From positions 17,050,001 to 17,114,000 of the forward strand of contig CM055612.1 of assembly GCA_029379385.1 (NCBI GenBank): a DNA stretch of 64,000 nt, given 5' to 3'. Below, piece by piece: positions 21,003-31,751 of this stretch (the stretch's first letter is position 1; each line of letters opens with the position of its first letter). This DNA comes from Quillaja saponaria (lineage: Eukaryota; Streptophyta; Magnoliopsida; Fabales; Quillajaceae). Made by a program: the position numbers and the translations under genes. A model generated the notes under the pieces. It worked only from the letters and a program-made list of their open reading frames with translations. It made no database searches and was not told the DNA's origin.

Positions 21003-21422
21003 ATGGGGAGAGGTACGATAGGACAGGATGTTAGATCTTGTAGAGGTCGTAGTAGAGGAGATTCATTATTCTCGAGGGGCCACAGTAGAAGAGATTCATC
21101 ATCCTTGAAGGGTAGTGGAAGAGGTAATTCATCATCGTCAAGAGGTCGTGGTGCAGGCGATTCATCATCATCGAGAGGTCGTGGAAGAGGCGATTCACCA
21201 TCCTCTAAGTATCATGATAGAGGTGATTTGGTTGCTTCAGGTGTAGGACATAGTAAAGTTGATGCATCCTTTAATAGTGGAGTTAAGGCGACATGCGATG
21301 ACTCAGATGCTTTGATCTCACATGGAGATGCATTACCTATAGAAGAAACAGTTAATCATGTCGGTGGATCTAGACCGATACCTATGCATGCTAAGGACTT
21401 GGTACAGATATGTGAATTTTAG
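21003..21422 (+). CDS. RG-repeat protein, front part of the second CACTA gene
   Basis: ATG 21003 follows an acceptor-like TTCAAATAG, and the frame runs to TAG 21420-21422 (139 residues). The first 80 residues are an imperfect tandem array of about 11-residue units of the type SRGRGRGDSSS, coded by an array of ~33 bp repeats (21040-21220). The rest (DDSDALISHGD, GGSRPIPMHAKDLVQ) matches the second gene of copy 1. Just downstream, past an intron-like gap, lies ETLGRPVKDIKVFYKTH (21496-21546), the start of the Ptta/En/Spm-type domain. RG-rich tracts often bind nucleic acid, which would suit a protein that binds subterminal repeats, but that is inference. Compared with copy 1 a ~320 bp block is missing near 21343, so the gene is incomplete. 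Confidence 0.5.
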   Translation: MGRGTIGQDVRSCRGRSRGDSLFSRGHSRRDSSSLKGSGRGNSSSSRGRGAGDSSSSRGRGRGDSPSSKYHDRGDLVASGVGHSKVDASFNSGVKATCDDSDALISHGDALPIEETVNHVGGSRPIPMHAKDLVQICEF

Positions 21423-22087
21423 TTTTTTACCATGTTATTTGAATTAGATTCTAAACTCATACTTATTGATAGTTACTAATATGCTAAATGCTTAAGAGGA
21501 AACCCTTGGAAGACCAGTGAAAGATATTAAGGTTTTTTATAAAACTCATATGAAGTACATACATTCTAATCATGGGTTGTGTTATTTATATACATTCTAT
21601 TCATATAGTTAGATAATTATAGGTTGTGTTATTTACAAGTTCAATTTTTGTTTGAAATTATCACGCTGGTGATGATGTTCTGGCCGATGATGATGATCAA
21701 CATAATGATGATGTGGATATTGGTGATAACTAATCAGATTGCAACCTTTTTTCTTAAATGACTTTACTTTTATTGTGTAGTTTGAATTGTTAATTACTTT
21801 GATATTGTTGTTTAGGTACTAGCTGCTGTTATGACTGAATTAATGTCTTTAAGAATTCTTTTTCTTTTTCTATTATGTCATAACTAATTAAGTTGTTTTA
21901 TTTAATATTGATTGGAGTATTGATACCCAAACAAAAATCTCATGTTCTTATGGTATTTAATTGTTCTTTTTATATTGTGCTATTGGATTTTGGATTTTGG
22001 CTTTGTATGGATGAATGTATATTTATAGGTGAAGATATTTTAGCATGATCATCTTTTTTAACCTCTATAATAAAATAAAATAAAACC
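21423..22087. other. 3' part of CACTA copy 2, decayed second-gene exon and noncoding sequence
   Basis: Matches 5640-6289 of copy 1. Includes the GRPVKDIKVF piece near 21508-21540, a GATGATGATC-rich stretch (21670-21730) and AT-rich sequence. No intact frame. Confidence 0.5.
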
Positions 22088-22449
22088 TGGACTATCTACG
22101 ACGAGCAACCTGTCTTCTATAACTATTTACAACGGGTAGGACATTTCATTATCTACAACGGACACTTATAATATCTAAGACGGGATACCTGTCATGGATA
22201 TATTTTGGCGCAAAATGGTGCCAAATTATCTAAGACGGGCATTTCCCGTTGTAGATAATAAGTGTCCATTGTAGATAATGGATTATCCACAACGGGTTTA
22301 TTACCGTTGTAGATGCTTCTTATTAGTGACGATGTTTTCTACATCGGGTCTATCTACGATGGTTGCCCATCGCGGATGTTTCTATGACGGTATTTTTGAC
22401 TATCTAAGACGGTTTTTGCACATCTCAGATAACTCATTTTCTAGTTGTG
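22088..22449. repeat. Right subterminal repeat block and decayed TIR of CACTA copy 2
   Basis: Direct and inverted CTACGACGG / CCGTTGTAGAT motifs matching 6290-6681, including the GGCGCAAAATGGTGCC palindrome (22205-22220). The terminus differs from copy 1 at three of 13 bases. Confidence 0.75.
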
Positions 22450-24642
22450 TATTACATCAATTTGTGCATAAAAAAAAAGTGAGATATCACATTGTTTATT
22501 TCTTCATTTTGTTCTTTGGATATTATTAAAAATATATATATATGTATATAAAAACCACTAGAGGTAAGCTACCCATAAAAATTTACCAAATAAGAAGAAA
22601 AAGAAGATTATATAGTGCATGTGCATAATTGTAACATGTACACATGTTATTTTACATAAATGAAAAACTTATTTTTCTTTTATTTTTTTCAAGCTGTATA
22701 GAAATTAGTATAACAATTTTATTTTTATTGCTGGAACAAAAAGGAATAACATTAAGTGAGAAACAATACAAAGCCTTGGGAAACTAACTCCTATCAAATC
22801 ACCCATAAACATATTAGCACTACAACTAAGAACAACAAAGAATACCTTAATGTTTTTGGACGGAATTTCCCATTTTTACTAGTCCATTAGCAATTCAGCA
22901 TAACTATTCGACTCTTTGAAGCAAAGCCTAATTCTGGACGGAGTCCATCAAGTTACTGCAGTCATATATCAAGTTGTTCTCGGTTTAACAAAACCATTGT
23001 ACCAAAGAACAACTCCAAACTGGAGAAGGAAACTTCAATTGTTTTTGTTCAATGGTTCATATAGCCATAGCCCTTTGGTCTACAATTGCTTCTTCAATTA
23101 TATGCTTGTAACCCTAATTGAATATAAAAAGGGATACTGATCAAATGAGGTAATTCAAGCCCTGAACAATGGGTAAGAAATAAAAAAATAAAAAATAATC
23201 ATTGAAAAATGGAAAGTCTCCCTCCTAAATAAAAAGAAATTAGAAAAGGAAGTATTTCTCCAAAGGAAATGGAAACAAATGCATAATAGAAGAAAAGTTT
23301 CCCTCCTAAATTAAAGAAAATAGAAATCAAGTATTTGTCAAAATAAAAGAAAACTTATAATGCATAAAAGAAAAGGAAAGACATATGCTCATTACAGCAA
23401 TTAGGAAATTAATTAAATATTAATTATGCAAATTATATGTTAAAAGGAAAGTAACTAATTTATTTCATCATTCAAGTTCAACGGTTCATATTATATCTAG
23501 ACCATATGCCTTAGCCTATATATAACTTAAAAACACACTTAATATTGATATGCAAATTTAGGTTAACTCTTATTAGAGTTTTTGATTGGTTTTAAGCCAA
23601 ATTCGGGGCTCTCTGCTCACCAAATCTAGAAGGAGATGATGGTAGTACTTAGCTGCAAGTTCATGAAAAACTCTGATGGGTTACCTCTATCTCTTTAGTA
23701 TTGGTTTGAAAGGAGCTCCGATTGTGGCTCTGAGGCCATTAATATCTTACTTTTTTTCTTTTTTTTTCGATTACTGAAGAACTCTCACATGTATAAATAA
23801 CTCTCTCAATTTCTCTTTAGTTTCTATTTAGATTGAGTACCTTGCTACGTAGAAATTGTGTTTTAATACATTATTAATTAATTTCTTACATTGGCAAACA
23901 AGAAAATTATTAATTTCATTTGTTAATATTGGCACATATGTACTCTTTTCAATTGAGGATCAATAGTTTATATTTTTATTTTTTTAGTGTTTGATTAAAA
24001 GCTGGAGATCGGACCCACAACTTGGAGGTGAGAAATAATTGATTTCTTTCAATTATAGACAAAAAAAGCTTTAATTTATCGTGCTCATAGGAGATATATA
24101 AGTTATTACTAGTATTAATATTTGTCTTTTATATTCTCTTATATAAAATTTTAACAAATTTTTATATGCAAATCATCAAAACATAAAAGTATTTAGCCTT
24201 ATTAATAATCCACCTAGTTGGAATACAAAGAAGAAATATACCCATTAAAACATTAAAACATAATTTATGTCAATTTTTTAAAAATTGAAAAATAAAATAT
24301 TGATTTTCGAGTTAAGTTTTAATTGTGGTTTAACCAATGATATTATATAATTATTTAATTTAATTTTTATAAATATTAATCATAATATAATTTTGCCAAC
24401 ATAAATTAATTTACTAATATATATTACCAACTTAGGAAAATAAATTAACAATTTAAATTTATTTAATATAGTCACACCTACAAAATATTCAATTTAATCT
24501 TCATAATATTAAATATAATATAATTATACTGACATTAATTAAATTACTAAAATATTGATATTATATATTAACAACCTAGGAAAATAAAAATAAAAATTTG
24601 AAATTTATTTAATACATTCACACCTAGAAAATGTTTAATTTA
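22450..24642 (+). repeat. Dispersed repeat R, copy 3
   Basis: Begins directly at the CACTA right end, as in copy 1. It has the TATA-like CCTATATATAACTTAAAAAC near 23515, the GGTTAACTCTTATTAGAGTT element and the AT-rich 3' direct repeats. Homology with copy 2 stops at 24642, where the gypsy LTR begins. No gene. Confidence 0.7.
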
Positions 24643-26146
24643 TGATAATAGTGTGAATTAAAATTTAGCATTATCTAATTAGTAAGTTCATTAGCTACAC
24701 TAATGACAATCAACATTAACTTTTTGTTTGAAATTTTACTTGTTTTAAATTAGAACTGTAACGGTAAGTTTTAGAGAATAAGAAGGAAAAACTTAGTACT
24801 TTTGGTTATAAACACAAACTAAATAAATGAATAAAAAAATAAAATACCCATTTTTTAACCTTTTATTTTATTTTCCTTTTCCTCCTATTTTCCTATTCTT
24901 TTCCTTACATTTTTTTTCTCTTTTGTCTTCCTCCTCCATGCCTTTTCCTCCCACTGTTTTCTCGACGCTTCCATCAGCTCCTTTCAAGAAGGCCAAAGCA
25001 CCAACTCCTTATTAGTAGCTTGTGTCTTGATCTTTCCTAGCCCACGCTTGAGCCGAGGAGTAGCCTTCGTGGATTAGCAACAGCTCCAATCAGCCTCTAA
25101 CAGCTGCTCGACCATTCTTCTATTTTAGGGTAGTTCTAACTACCTCTAGTTTTGTTTTCTAGGAGCTGATTCCATTTCCTTTTTGTTTTGTTTGAGGATT
25201 TAGATATAAGGATTGAGTGGGTTTGTGAATGAAAGAATATGATCAAGGTGGTAAGAAAAATGGTGGATAAAGTGTTGTTTGGTTGTTGTGGAATTCTTAG
25301 ATTTAAGCTCTTTATTGTCCCTTTATGATTTATCCAATTTCAATCTAGTATTTGAATTTTGGTTAGTGTTGGTGCTAGTTTTGGTTACACAAATAAGATA
25401 TATATATATATATGGATTTGAACAACGTATGCCTTCAAGGTGTTTGATAAAATGACTAAAAGAAGTTATTTGTAAATTAATGTTTTGGAATTATTATAGT
25501 CAAGGATTTATGATTGAGGACTAATAATATATGAAATTCAGAAACTAAATGATACTTAGAAATGTAATTTCAGCTCTGGAATGTAATGCTATCTCGACGA
25601 CACTTTTGGACTCTCGGGGAAGCCATGAATAACGACTGTAAAGTTGTGAGTGAAAGATATTATCTTTTGGTTACTAGTTGTGTCTTGAAATGTTGTCTAT
25701 ATATATATATATATTATTGTTGGGTAAAGATGTGTTTAGTTCTTTGAGTTGAATATAAATGTTGAATTATATGATAAAATTTGAAATATTCGCAAATTTG
25801 TTATTTAGTGTTTTGGTCGATGGTTTGAATGATTTGTATGTGGTTAATAGGGCCAGAGAATTCATTTTTAATATGAATTAGAATCCAGGTACACCTAGGA
25901 TAAATTTGATTTGATTAAGTAACTATATAAATATACATTCGAGTAACTAAGTCCTAGAGATGTTACTGTGGGAGATTATTTGTTATGGTGTGTGGGAGCT
26001 GAATAGCCCCAAGGAAGATATATGTATATGTATGTATATTTATATATATATGGTGTGCAGGAGCTGAGTTACTATGACTACTGGCCCTTGGATGCTTTTT
26101 TTGATTAGTTTATTATATGATTACTTGCGAGTATATAAGTTTTATG

Positions 26147-26214
<68 letters not shown>

Positions 26215-26836
26215 GTATATTATGTAAGGATTGTAATTGGATAATGAGGTATGTTATGATTTTATGAAAAAAAATATTCTTTCATAACTTTATGATGCTT
26301 TAAACTAGTACCCTTTTGGTACGTTTTTCACTCACTGAGTTTATATGACTCACTTTTCTTTCTTCTATGTTTTTTTTAGCTCCAAGTTCTTCTCAGACTC
26401 CTCCAGTAGTACCTTAACTTTCTAGTTGTTGTTGTGGCAAGGTACGCTTGAAAGAATGCACAATTGAAGCTCCGAGAATGAAACACTACAATCATATCAG
26501 GGCTTAATGTTATATATTGTCTATTTTGGATCATTGTGTCCTTTTTTTTTTTTTTCTTGCTCTTTGATCCAACGAAGCTCACTGTGTATATGTTGTAAAC
26601 TGTGGTGGTATTTAGATTGTATTATTCAAAGATGTTCTACTTTATGGGAGAACTCTGCCGAAATTTTTGTGAAACTATTATTTTGGTGCTATATATATAC
26701 TTTAACTTTTACAAAGGTTACTTAAATTTTTATTTTTAATAATGTTGTATGTTTTCATTTTTGATTAGTAGTTAAGGTTACAAGAGTTTGGGAATCCATT
26801 CCTGCAGTTGGTCATACCTCCATATGGTGTGTGACA
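24643..26836 (+). repeat. Ty3/gypsy 5' LTR (unit 3)
   Basis: The right end GTGTGTGACA (to 26836) is followed by a primer site, and its last ~750 bp follow the other gypsy LTRs: AGTACCCTTTTGGTACG, CTCACTGAGT, GTTGTGGCAAGGTACGC, CTCTGCCGAAATTTT and GGTCATACCTCCATA. The left edge is set by the break in R homology and starts TGATAATAG, unlike TGTTATAAC at other copies, so it may be shortened. No frame longer than about 70 codons is meaningful. Confidence 0.65.
26150..26206. repeat. (AT)n microsatellite in the gypsy LTR
   Basis: An essentially pure run of about 28 AT units. Smaller TA runs lie at 25400-25414 and 25699-25714. Confidence 0.9.
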
Positions 26837-26839
26837 AGT

Positions 26840-26851
26840 TGGTATCGGAGC
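26840..26851 (+). promoter_or_regulatory. Primer binding site of the unit 3 gypsy element
   Basis: TGGTATCGGAGC, three bases after the LTR end, differs by one base from TGGTATCAGAGC, complementary to the 3' end of plant initiator tRNA-Met. This is where reverse transcription would begin. Confidence 0.85.
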
Positions 26852-27048
26852 CTGGTTCAAAGATTCGTGACTGCAAGTGTAGGATGTGATTACTTTGTTC
26901 ACATACATTACCCGAGACATATGTGAACTAGTAATGCATCTTAATTCATCATGAAACTTCAAGTTATAATGTTGCAATACATTGTTCTTTGCCCTATATG
27001 AAAAATATATATTGAATTCATTTATGCTTGTTTTAGATACGATATGGT
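26852..27048 (+). other. Gypsy leader between primer site and hAT-like insertion
   Basis: Untranslated leader homologous to 2168-2270, to 32782-32972 and, inverted, to 46520-46742. No gene. Confidence 0.6.
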
Positions 27049-27056
27049 GTAGTAAC
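27049..27056 (+). repeat. Left 8 bp target site duplication of the hAT-like element
   Basis: GTAGTAAC, repeated at 29166-29173. Unit 1 has the single uninterrupted copy (GTAGTAACCGTG, about 2259), confirming the empty site. Confidence 0.88.
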
Positions 27057-27440
27057 CAAGGAACAAAGTTTCGTTTCGAGGGGCCGTTTCGACCAGCCCA
27101 GAAACGGAAACGAAATAGTATAGAAACGGCATGGAAACGGCATGGAAGCGCTAATTTTTTAGGAAACACATGGAAACATATAATAAAACACATATTATAG
27201 TAATTGTAAGTATCTAACATGAATAATTTAGTACATAGAGTACTAATAAATACATATCAAATTAAAAATCATAACACAAACATATTAATTCAAGAAAGAA
27301 AAAGAAGCTAATTTTTATTTTTAACTGTAAAAATATAAATATGTAATCTAATTAAATTATACTAAAAATTTAAATAAATTAAATTGATAGGAAAAAAAGA
27401 TAATAATTGAAATTAAATCAAAGAAAAATTGAAATTATAT

Positions 27441-28440
27441 AAATTACAATAGTTGCAAATTTAAATAAATTAAATTGATAGAAAAAAATAATTAAAAAAA
27501 ATGTATTTTCTAATTAAGTCATATTTACTGATGTTATAGGATAATGAATTTAAAAATTATTTTATTAATAATTCATGTCTACTAATGTTCTAAGTTAATG
27601 ACCATATATAAATAATTTATATTTATTATTTTTTTCACTATTTTAAAAATTAAACTAACTTTAAAATAAAAACATCATTGTTTATGCTATCTATAAATAA
27701 ATACTAATAATAGAAAGTTTAAATAAATTATATAATAAAAAATAGATAATAATTGAAATTAAATCAAATTTTTTTTTAAAATTATATAAATTACAATAGT
27801 TGTAAATTTAAATAAATTAAATTGATAGAAAAAAATATATTTTCTAATTAAGTCATATTTACTGATATTATAGGATAATGAATTTAAAAATTATTTTATA
27901 AATAATTCATGTCTACTAATGTTCTAAGTTAATGACCATATATAAATAATTTATATTTATTGTTTTTTTCACTATTTTAAAAATTAAACTAACTTTAAAA
28001 TAAAAACCTTATTGTTTATGCTATCTATAAATAAATACTAATAATTGAAAGTTTAAATAAATTATATAATAAAAAAATAGATAATAATTGAAATTAAATC
28101 ATTTTTTTTTTAAAATTATATAAATTACTATAGTTGCAAATTTAAATAAATTAAATTGATAGAAAAAAATAATTAAAAAAAATGTATTTTCTAATTAAGT
28201 CATATTTACTGATGTTATAGGATAATGAATTTAAAAATTATTTTATAAATAATTCATGTCTACTAATGTTCTAAGTTAATGACCATATATAAATAATTTA
28301 TATTTATTATTTTTTTCACTATTTTAAAAATTAAACTAACTTTAAAATAAAAACCTCATTGTTTATGCTATCTATAAATAAATACTAATAATTGAAAGTT
28401 TAAATAAATTATATAATAAAAAATAGATAATACTTGAAAT
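27441..28440. repeat. Tandem array of ~340 bp units inside the hAT-like element
   Basis: Three near-identical units begin at about 27441, 27788 and 28122 (spacings 347 and 334), each with TTAAATAAATTAAATTGATAG early and ACTAATGTTCTAAGTTAATG later. A partial unit precedes (27346-27440) and a diverged one follows (28441-28617). Entirely AT-rich, no coding. Confidence 0.85.
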
Positions 28441-28769
28441 TTAAAAGAAAATCTAATTAATTCATATTTACTAATGTTACAAGTTAATGGCATAAAAATT
28501 ATTTTCTACCTTATTCATATTTACTAATATTCTAAGTTAATAAACATATATAAACAAATATTTATTAATTTTTTTTCTTTCACTATTTCCACAATTAAAC
28601 TAACTTTAAAATAAAAAGGCCAATATATATATTTTGATATATATATATATATATGAATTTATTGTCAAAACAAGGAAAAGAAAAAAAAAGTAAAAAAAAT
28701 TGATTAACAAATTTTAAGCCCAAGCCCAATATACTAATTACAAAAACAGAAAAAAAAAAAATACACTTG

Positions 28770-29160
28770 TACAAACACATCGTTGCACCTTTCTCGCTTG
28801 GTCTCTGCCACTTCTCTCTCTGGTCTCTGCCTCTTCTCTCCAGCGACGCCTCTGCAATTGGACTCTGCAACTGGAAGTCTGGAACTCGGCAACTCTTTCT
28901 TCTTCAACTTCGTCTCCAAAAATCCAAACTTCACACCCGATCGACTCTAGCTCCTGTAAGAGAATCGCCTTTCTCACTCTACAGACCTGCAATTTTGAAA
29001 TTGTTACTTTTGTGTCGATCCGTTTCGATTGGAAACTATGGAATTGGCTCCGTTTCCACCGAAACTACAAACTTTAGTTTCTGTATATGTGATTCGTTTC
29101 CATGTGTGTGGAAACTGAATCGATTCGCCCGAAACGGGAGAATTGACATGAAGTTTTGTT
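28770..29160. other. GC-richer right part of the hAT-like element, possible captured exon or 5' UTR
   Basis: Next to ~80% AT sequence this stretch is markedly richer in C and G, with CTCTGCC(A/T)CTTCTCTC repeats at 28803-28840 and TCTTTCTTCTTCAACTTCG. Frames are open on both strands (forward 28767-29180; complement 28738-28992), none recognised. It resembles the leader plus first codons of a plant gene. The last ~120 bp are subterminal GAAAC motifs. Confidence 0.4.
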
Positions 29161-29165
29161 CCTTG

Positions 29166-30255
29166 GTAGTAACTGTGTAGCTGGTCATGGATGGCAATTG
29201 GATGCTGGCTCTGACTAGGGTTCCACCAGCCCTCAAGTGCTAGTAGTAAGAGGTCTTGGTCGTAGAGGATATGGTAGAGGTAGAGCCACTAGACAAGTTG
29301 AGGTGGAGGCACCTGGTACTAATATAAAACAGCTTGTGGTGGGACTAGATAGAGTTTGGAGAATAATGGGTAACTGAGTTAGGATTTTAGCTTAACAACA
29401 ACCTCAACAAAGTTAACCACAAACTCCTCAAGTTACTCCTACTTAACTTTAACAAGAGGCCAATCCTCCAGTTTCAGCTCAACAAAGTCAATAGGCATTT
29501 GTGATGATACATGATTTTCTAAAGATGCAGCACCAAAGTCTTCCGGTGTAGATTCTACACAGGATTCTTATACTTTATGAGAAGAGTCTAACCTACTATG
29601 TGTGGCATTAGGGTGTGACCCTATTTGGGTAGTAAAATTAGCTAGCTACCAGTTTCATAATGTGGCATATGAATAGTACAAGGTCTTACTGTAGCTTCAC
29701 TTTCTTGGCCTGACTTCAACAAAGCTTTCACTGAACGCTATCTACCTAAGAGCATAAGGGATAAGTATGCCTGGGAGTTTGAGCGGCTAGTTCAGATCGA
29801 AGGAATGACAATGACGGAGTATAAGACTCAATTCACCAGATTATCCTGTTTTGTTCAACATATGGTGTTAACCAAGCAGAAGAGAGTGAAGGGGTTTCTT
29901 AATGGCTTAAGAGATTTTTAGGTCAGTGTCTGTAACAAACACTACTACCTACACTCATTCTTTGGATTCTACTTATTAGTTGGAAATCTGATACTTAGAA
30001 AGATAGATAGAACGGGAGAGCCATAAAAAGTCTAGACAGTAGGGTCCTTCCATCTCAAGGCCAAGTGGTTCTCGGAGGTCTGAAGATGAACCTATCATAA
30101 GACGTGACTCATTTTGAGGAAATTTTCAGTCGAATAGAGGTCAAATTAGACAGAGTTATGGAAGTCAGTTGCAAGTGGTATCATCTAGTAGTCCCGAGTC
30201 CTGAGTCTCTGAAGTTCCGGTTTGTTGTACTTATGGTGTCAGACATCTATATTGC
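29166..30255 (+). pseudogene. Ty3/gypsy gag remnant (unit 3)
   Basis: It starts at the right copy of the 8 bp duplication and follows unit 1 gag (2259-3339). The domain can be traced as SWPDFNKAFTERYLPKS, EFERLVQIEGMTMTEY, QFTRLSCF and HMVLTKQKRVK (29705-29890) amid many stops and a deletion near 29690 that unit 1 lacks. It ends at the same base of the zinc-knuckle region as unit 1, where a CACTA left end begins. Non-functional. Confidence 0.78.
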
Positions 30256-31646
30256 CACTACAAGAAAATTACTTATTTGTGATGGTATGAGACCTGTCAT
30301 AAATAAACCTGTCGTAGATGTCATCTTTTGTTACTATGCTTGTATATTAGTAATGGCCCAATTTAAATAAACAACTTTTAATTATTTGTGACTGGATAAT
30401 AACTTATTTGCTAAGGGTGTGCATTGTAGCAAATAAGACAATTGCTAATATTTTTTCTAAATCGACCCTTTTACATGGGTGATGGCCCATAACCGTAGCA
30501 ATAATGAAAATTAAGAAAATAATTCTAACATTCACTTTCTTAGTTTGCTTTCTATTCTTCTTACTCATTTTCGGTTCTCTACCTCTCCCTTACTCTCTGA
30601 CTTCATATCACATCTCACTCTGCTACAAGCCACCATGTATCAGTGGTGAGTCTCTAACCCACCGAGGCTTCATGGGAAAAGTTTAGAGACCATTTTACAA
30701 AAGGAGAATGGGATCCAAAATTGCCTCACCTGATCTCATTTGTTTATAAGGGTGAAGCATTTTTTTCTCGAATTCAATTATGGCTACTTTTATACCTTCG
30801 TATTCTTCGTCTTCTTCAATTTTAATTGCACCGAGAGTTCAGGAGTTTTCATGGCTTCTTCTGCTGGATCAAACTGTATGGCTTTCAGATCCTTTGAAAT
30901 TTCAAGCATCAGTAACAGGAAAGTGGATCAGTTTTGACAATGGTTTCATGCTTGTTGAGTCGAATCGAGTCCACTCTGTTCTTCTTTTGGTCTTCAGTGA
31001 GTACCAAAGAATTTATTTGGCTCGATTGGTATTTAGATCCTTGCATTGCATTGGACTTCTTTTCCTGTTTTTCGCACCTTACATGTTGTGAATTTTCATT
31101 GTTTATAGTAACAGAAAGGTTGAAGAGTATTAAAATATTGTTGAGCTAACACTGACTTAATACCCATATTGAAACCCAAAAGAAAAAAAAAAGATCTCTA
31201 GTTGTTCCGTGATGAAAAAAAAGAAACAAATTCTTCCTTTTTGTATGTTGCTTTTTCAGAAATTCTATTTTTTTTTATACATTTCATACTACATGAAGAA
31301 GATTGGTCACTACTACTAATAATCAGGTTTGTAAAGCATCTATTTTATTTTTACGACAGCCATAATAGTAGCATTTGTATGCCTTTGATGTTCTTCTAAT
31401 ATGGGTGCTTCAGATTGATTTTTGTAGCATAGGCTAGATGGTTGTTTATTAGAGCACTAAGAAGAGAGCAAGCCAGCTTAACTGTCCTATACCAGGGGTA
31501 AGCTCTTATTGTTATTCTCATCCTAAAATCTTTAGGTTTGTATCAATTTTGTTTTACTGCATTTTAGAAAGATAATAAAATATCCATTGGGATTTTACAA
31601 TTGTGGTGTGACAAATACTAGCTTGTTTTTAGAGATTAATTGGAGA
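30256..31646 (+). mobile_element. CACTA copy 3, 5' part only
   Basis: The left end CACTACAAGAAAATTACTT is the best-preserved terminus in the window, preceded by the same gag bases (TATTGC) as copy 1. The 1.39 kb that follow match 3340-4770 of copy 1, including TGTCGTAGATG just inside the end and the Ser-rich segment from 30780. It stops at 31646 in GATTAATTGGAGA, close to the point where copy 1 has its internal deletion, and continues into the left flank of R. No right end, no transposase. Confidence 0.8.
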
Positions 31647-31751
31647 GAACAAGATATTACATTATAACTACTTTTACATATATTATCTTTAAAAAATTTG
31701 CTATAAGGCCAATGTTTAGAAAGACACTGTCTTTTATAATCAAATATACAC
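31647..31751. repeat. Fragment of the R left flank
   Basis: AACAAGATATTACATTATAA and the ~100 bases after it match 9627-9735, the sequence to the left of R copy 2. Confidence 0.6.

Larger units (their letters stand above)
13372..22449 (+). mobile_element. CACTA (En/Spm-type) transposon, copy 2, long copy with transposase gene, 5' end missing
   Basis: The right end is TTTTCTAGTTGTG (complement CACAACTAGAAAA), a decayed CACTA terminus at 22437-22449. The left end lacks the ~520 bp including the TIR seen in copy 1, starting inside the shared segment at GCTACTTTTATACC. In order it holds the shared 5' segment, a first subterminal block (14266-14640), a region with a MADS-box fragment (14640-17560), the TNP2 pseudogene (17633-20222), its acidic tail, the RG-repeat gene (21003-21422) and the right subterminal block (22088-22449). 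It is the source type for copy 1. Both genes are damaged or incomplete, so it is not autonomous now. Confidence 0.8.
27057..29165. mobile_element. Non-autonomous hAT-like transposon inserted in gypsy leader
   Basis: Ends are CAAGGAACAAAG and TTTTGTTCCTTG, an 11-12 bp inverted repeat flanked by an exact 8 bp duplication, the signature of the hAT superfamily. It is 2109 bp with no transposase frame. GAAACGG / CCGTTTC motifs repeat just inside both ends (27078-27150 and 29015-29150), as hAT subterminal binding motifs do. The core is a tandem array of ~340 bp AT-rich units (27441-28440), and the right third has a sharply higher GC content (28770-29160). The element belongs to a deleted or rearranged class that needs an outside transposase. 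Confidence 0.85.

Noticed and set aside
26147..26220. Long AT run as an origin or matrix-attachment site
   Set aside because: It is a plain (AT)n microsatellite inside an LTR; nothing else supports a function.
27441..28440. CRISPR-like or satellite array
   Set aside because: Three units of ~340 bp with no spacers, wholly inside a delimited hAT-like transposon in a plant genome.
28595..29236. Several overlapping frames of 66-137 codons on both strands as separate genes
   Set aside because: They overlap in every frame in one GC-richer patch and none matches a family; at most one could be real and none has a supported start.
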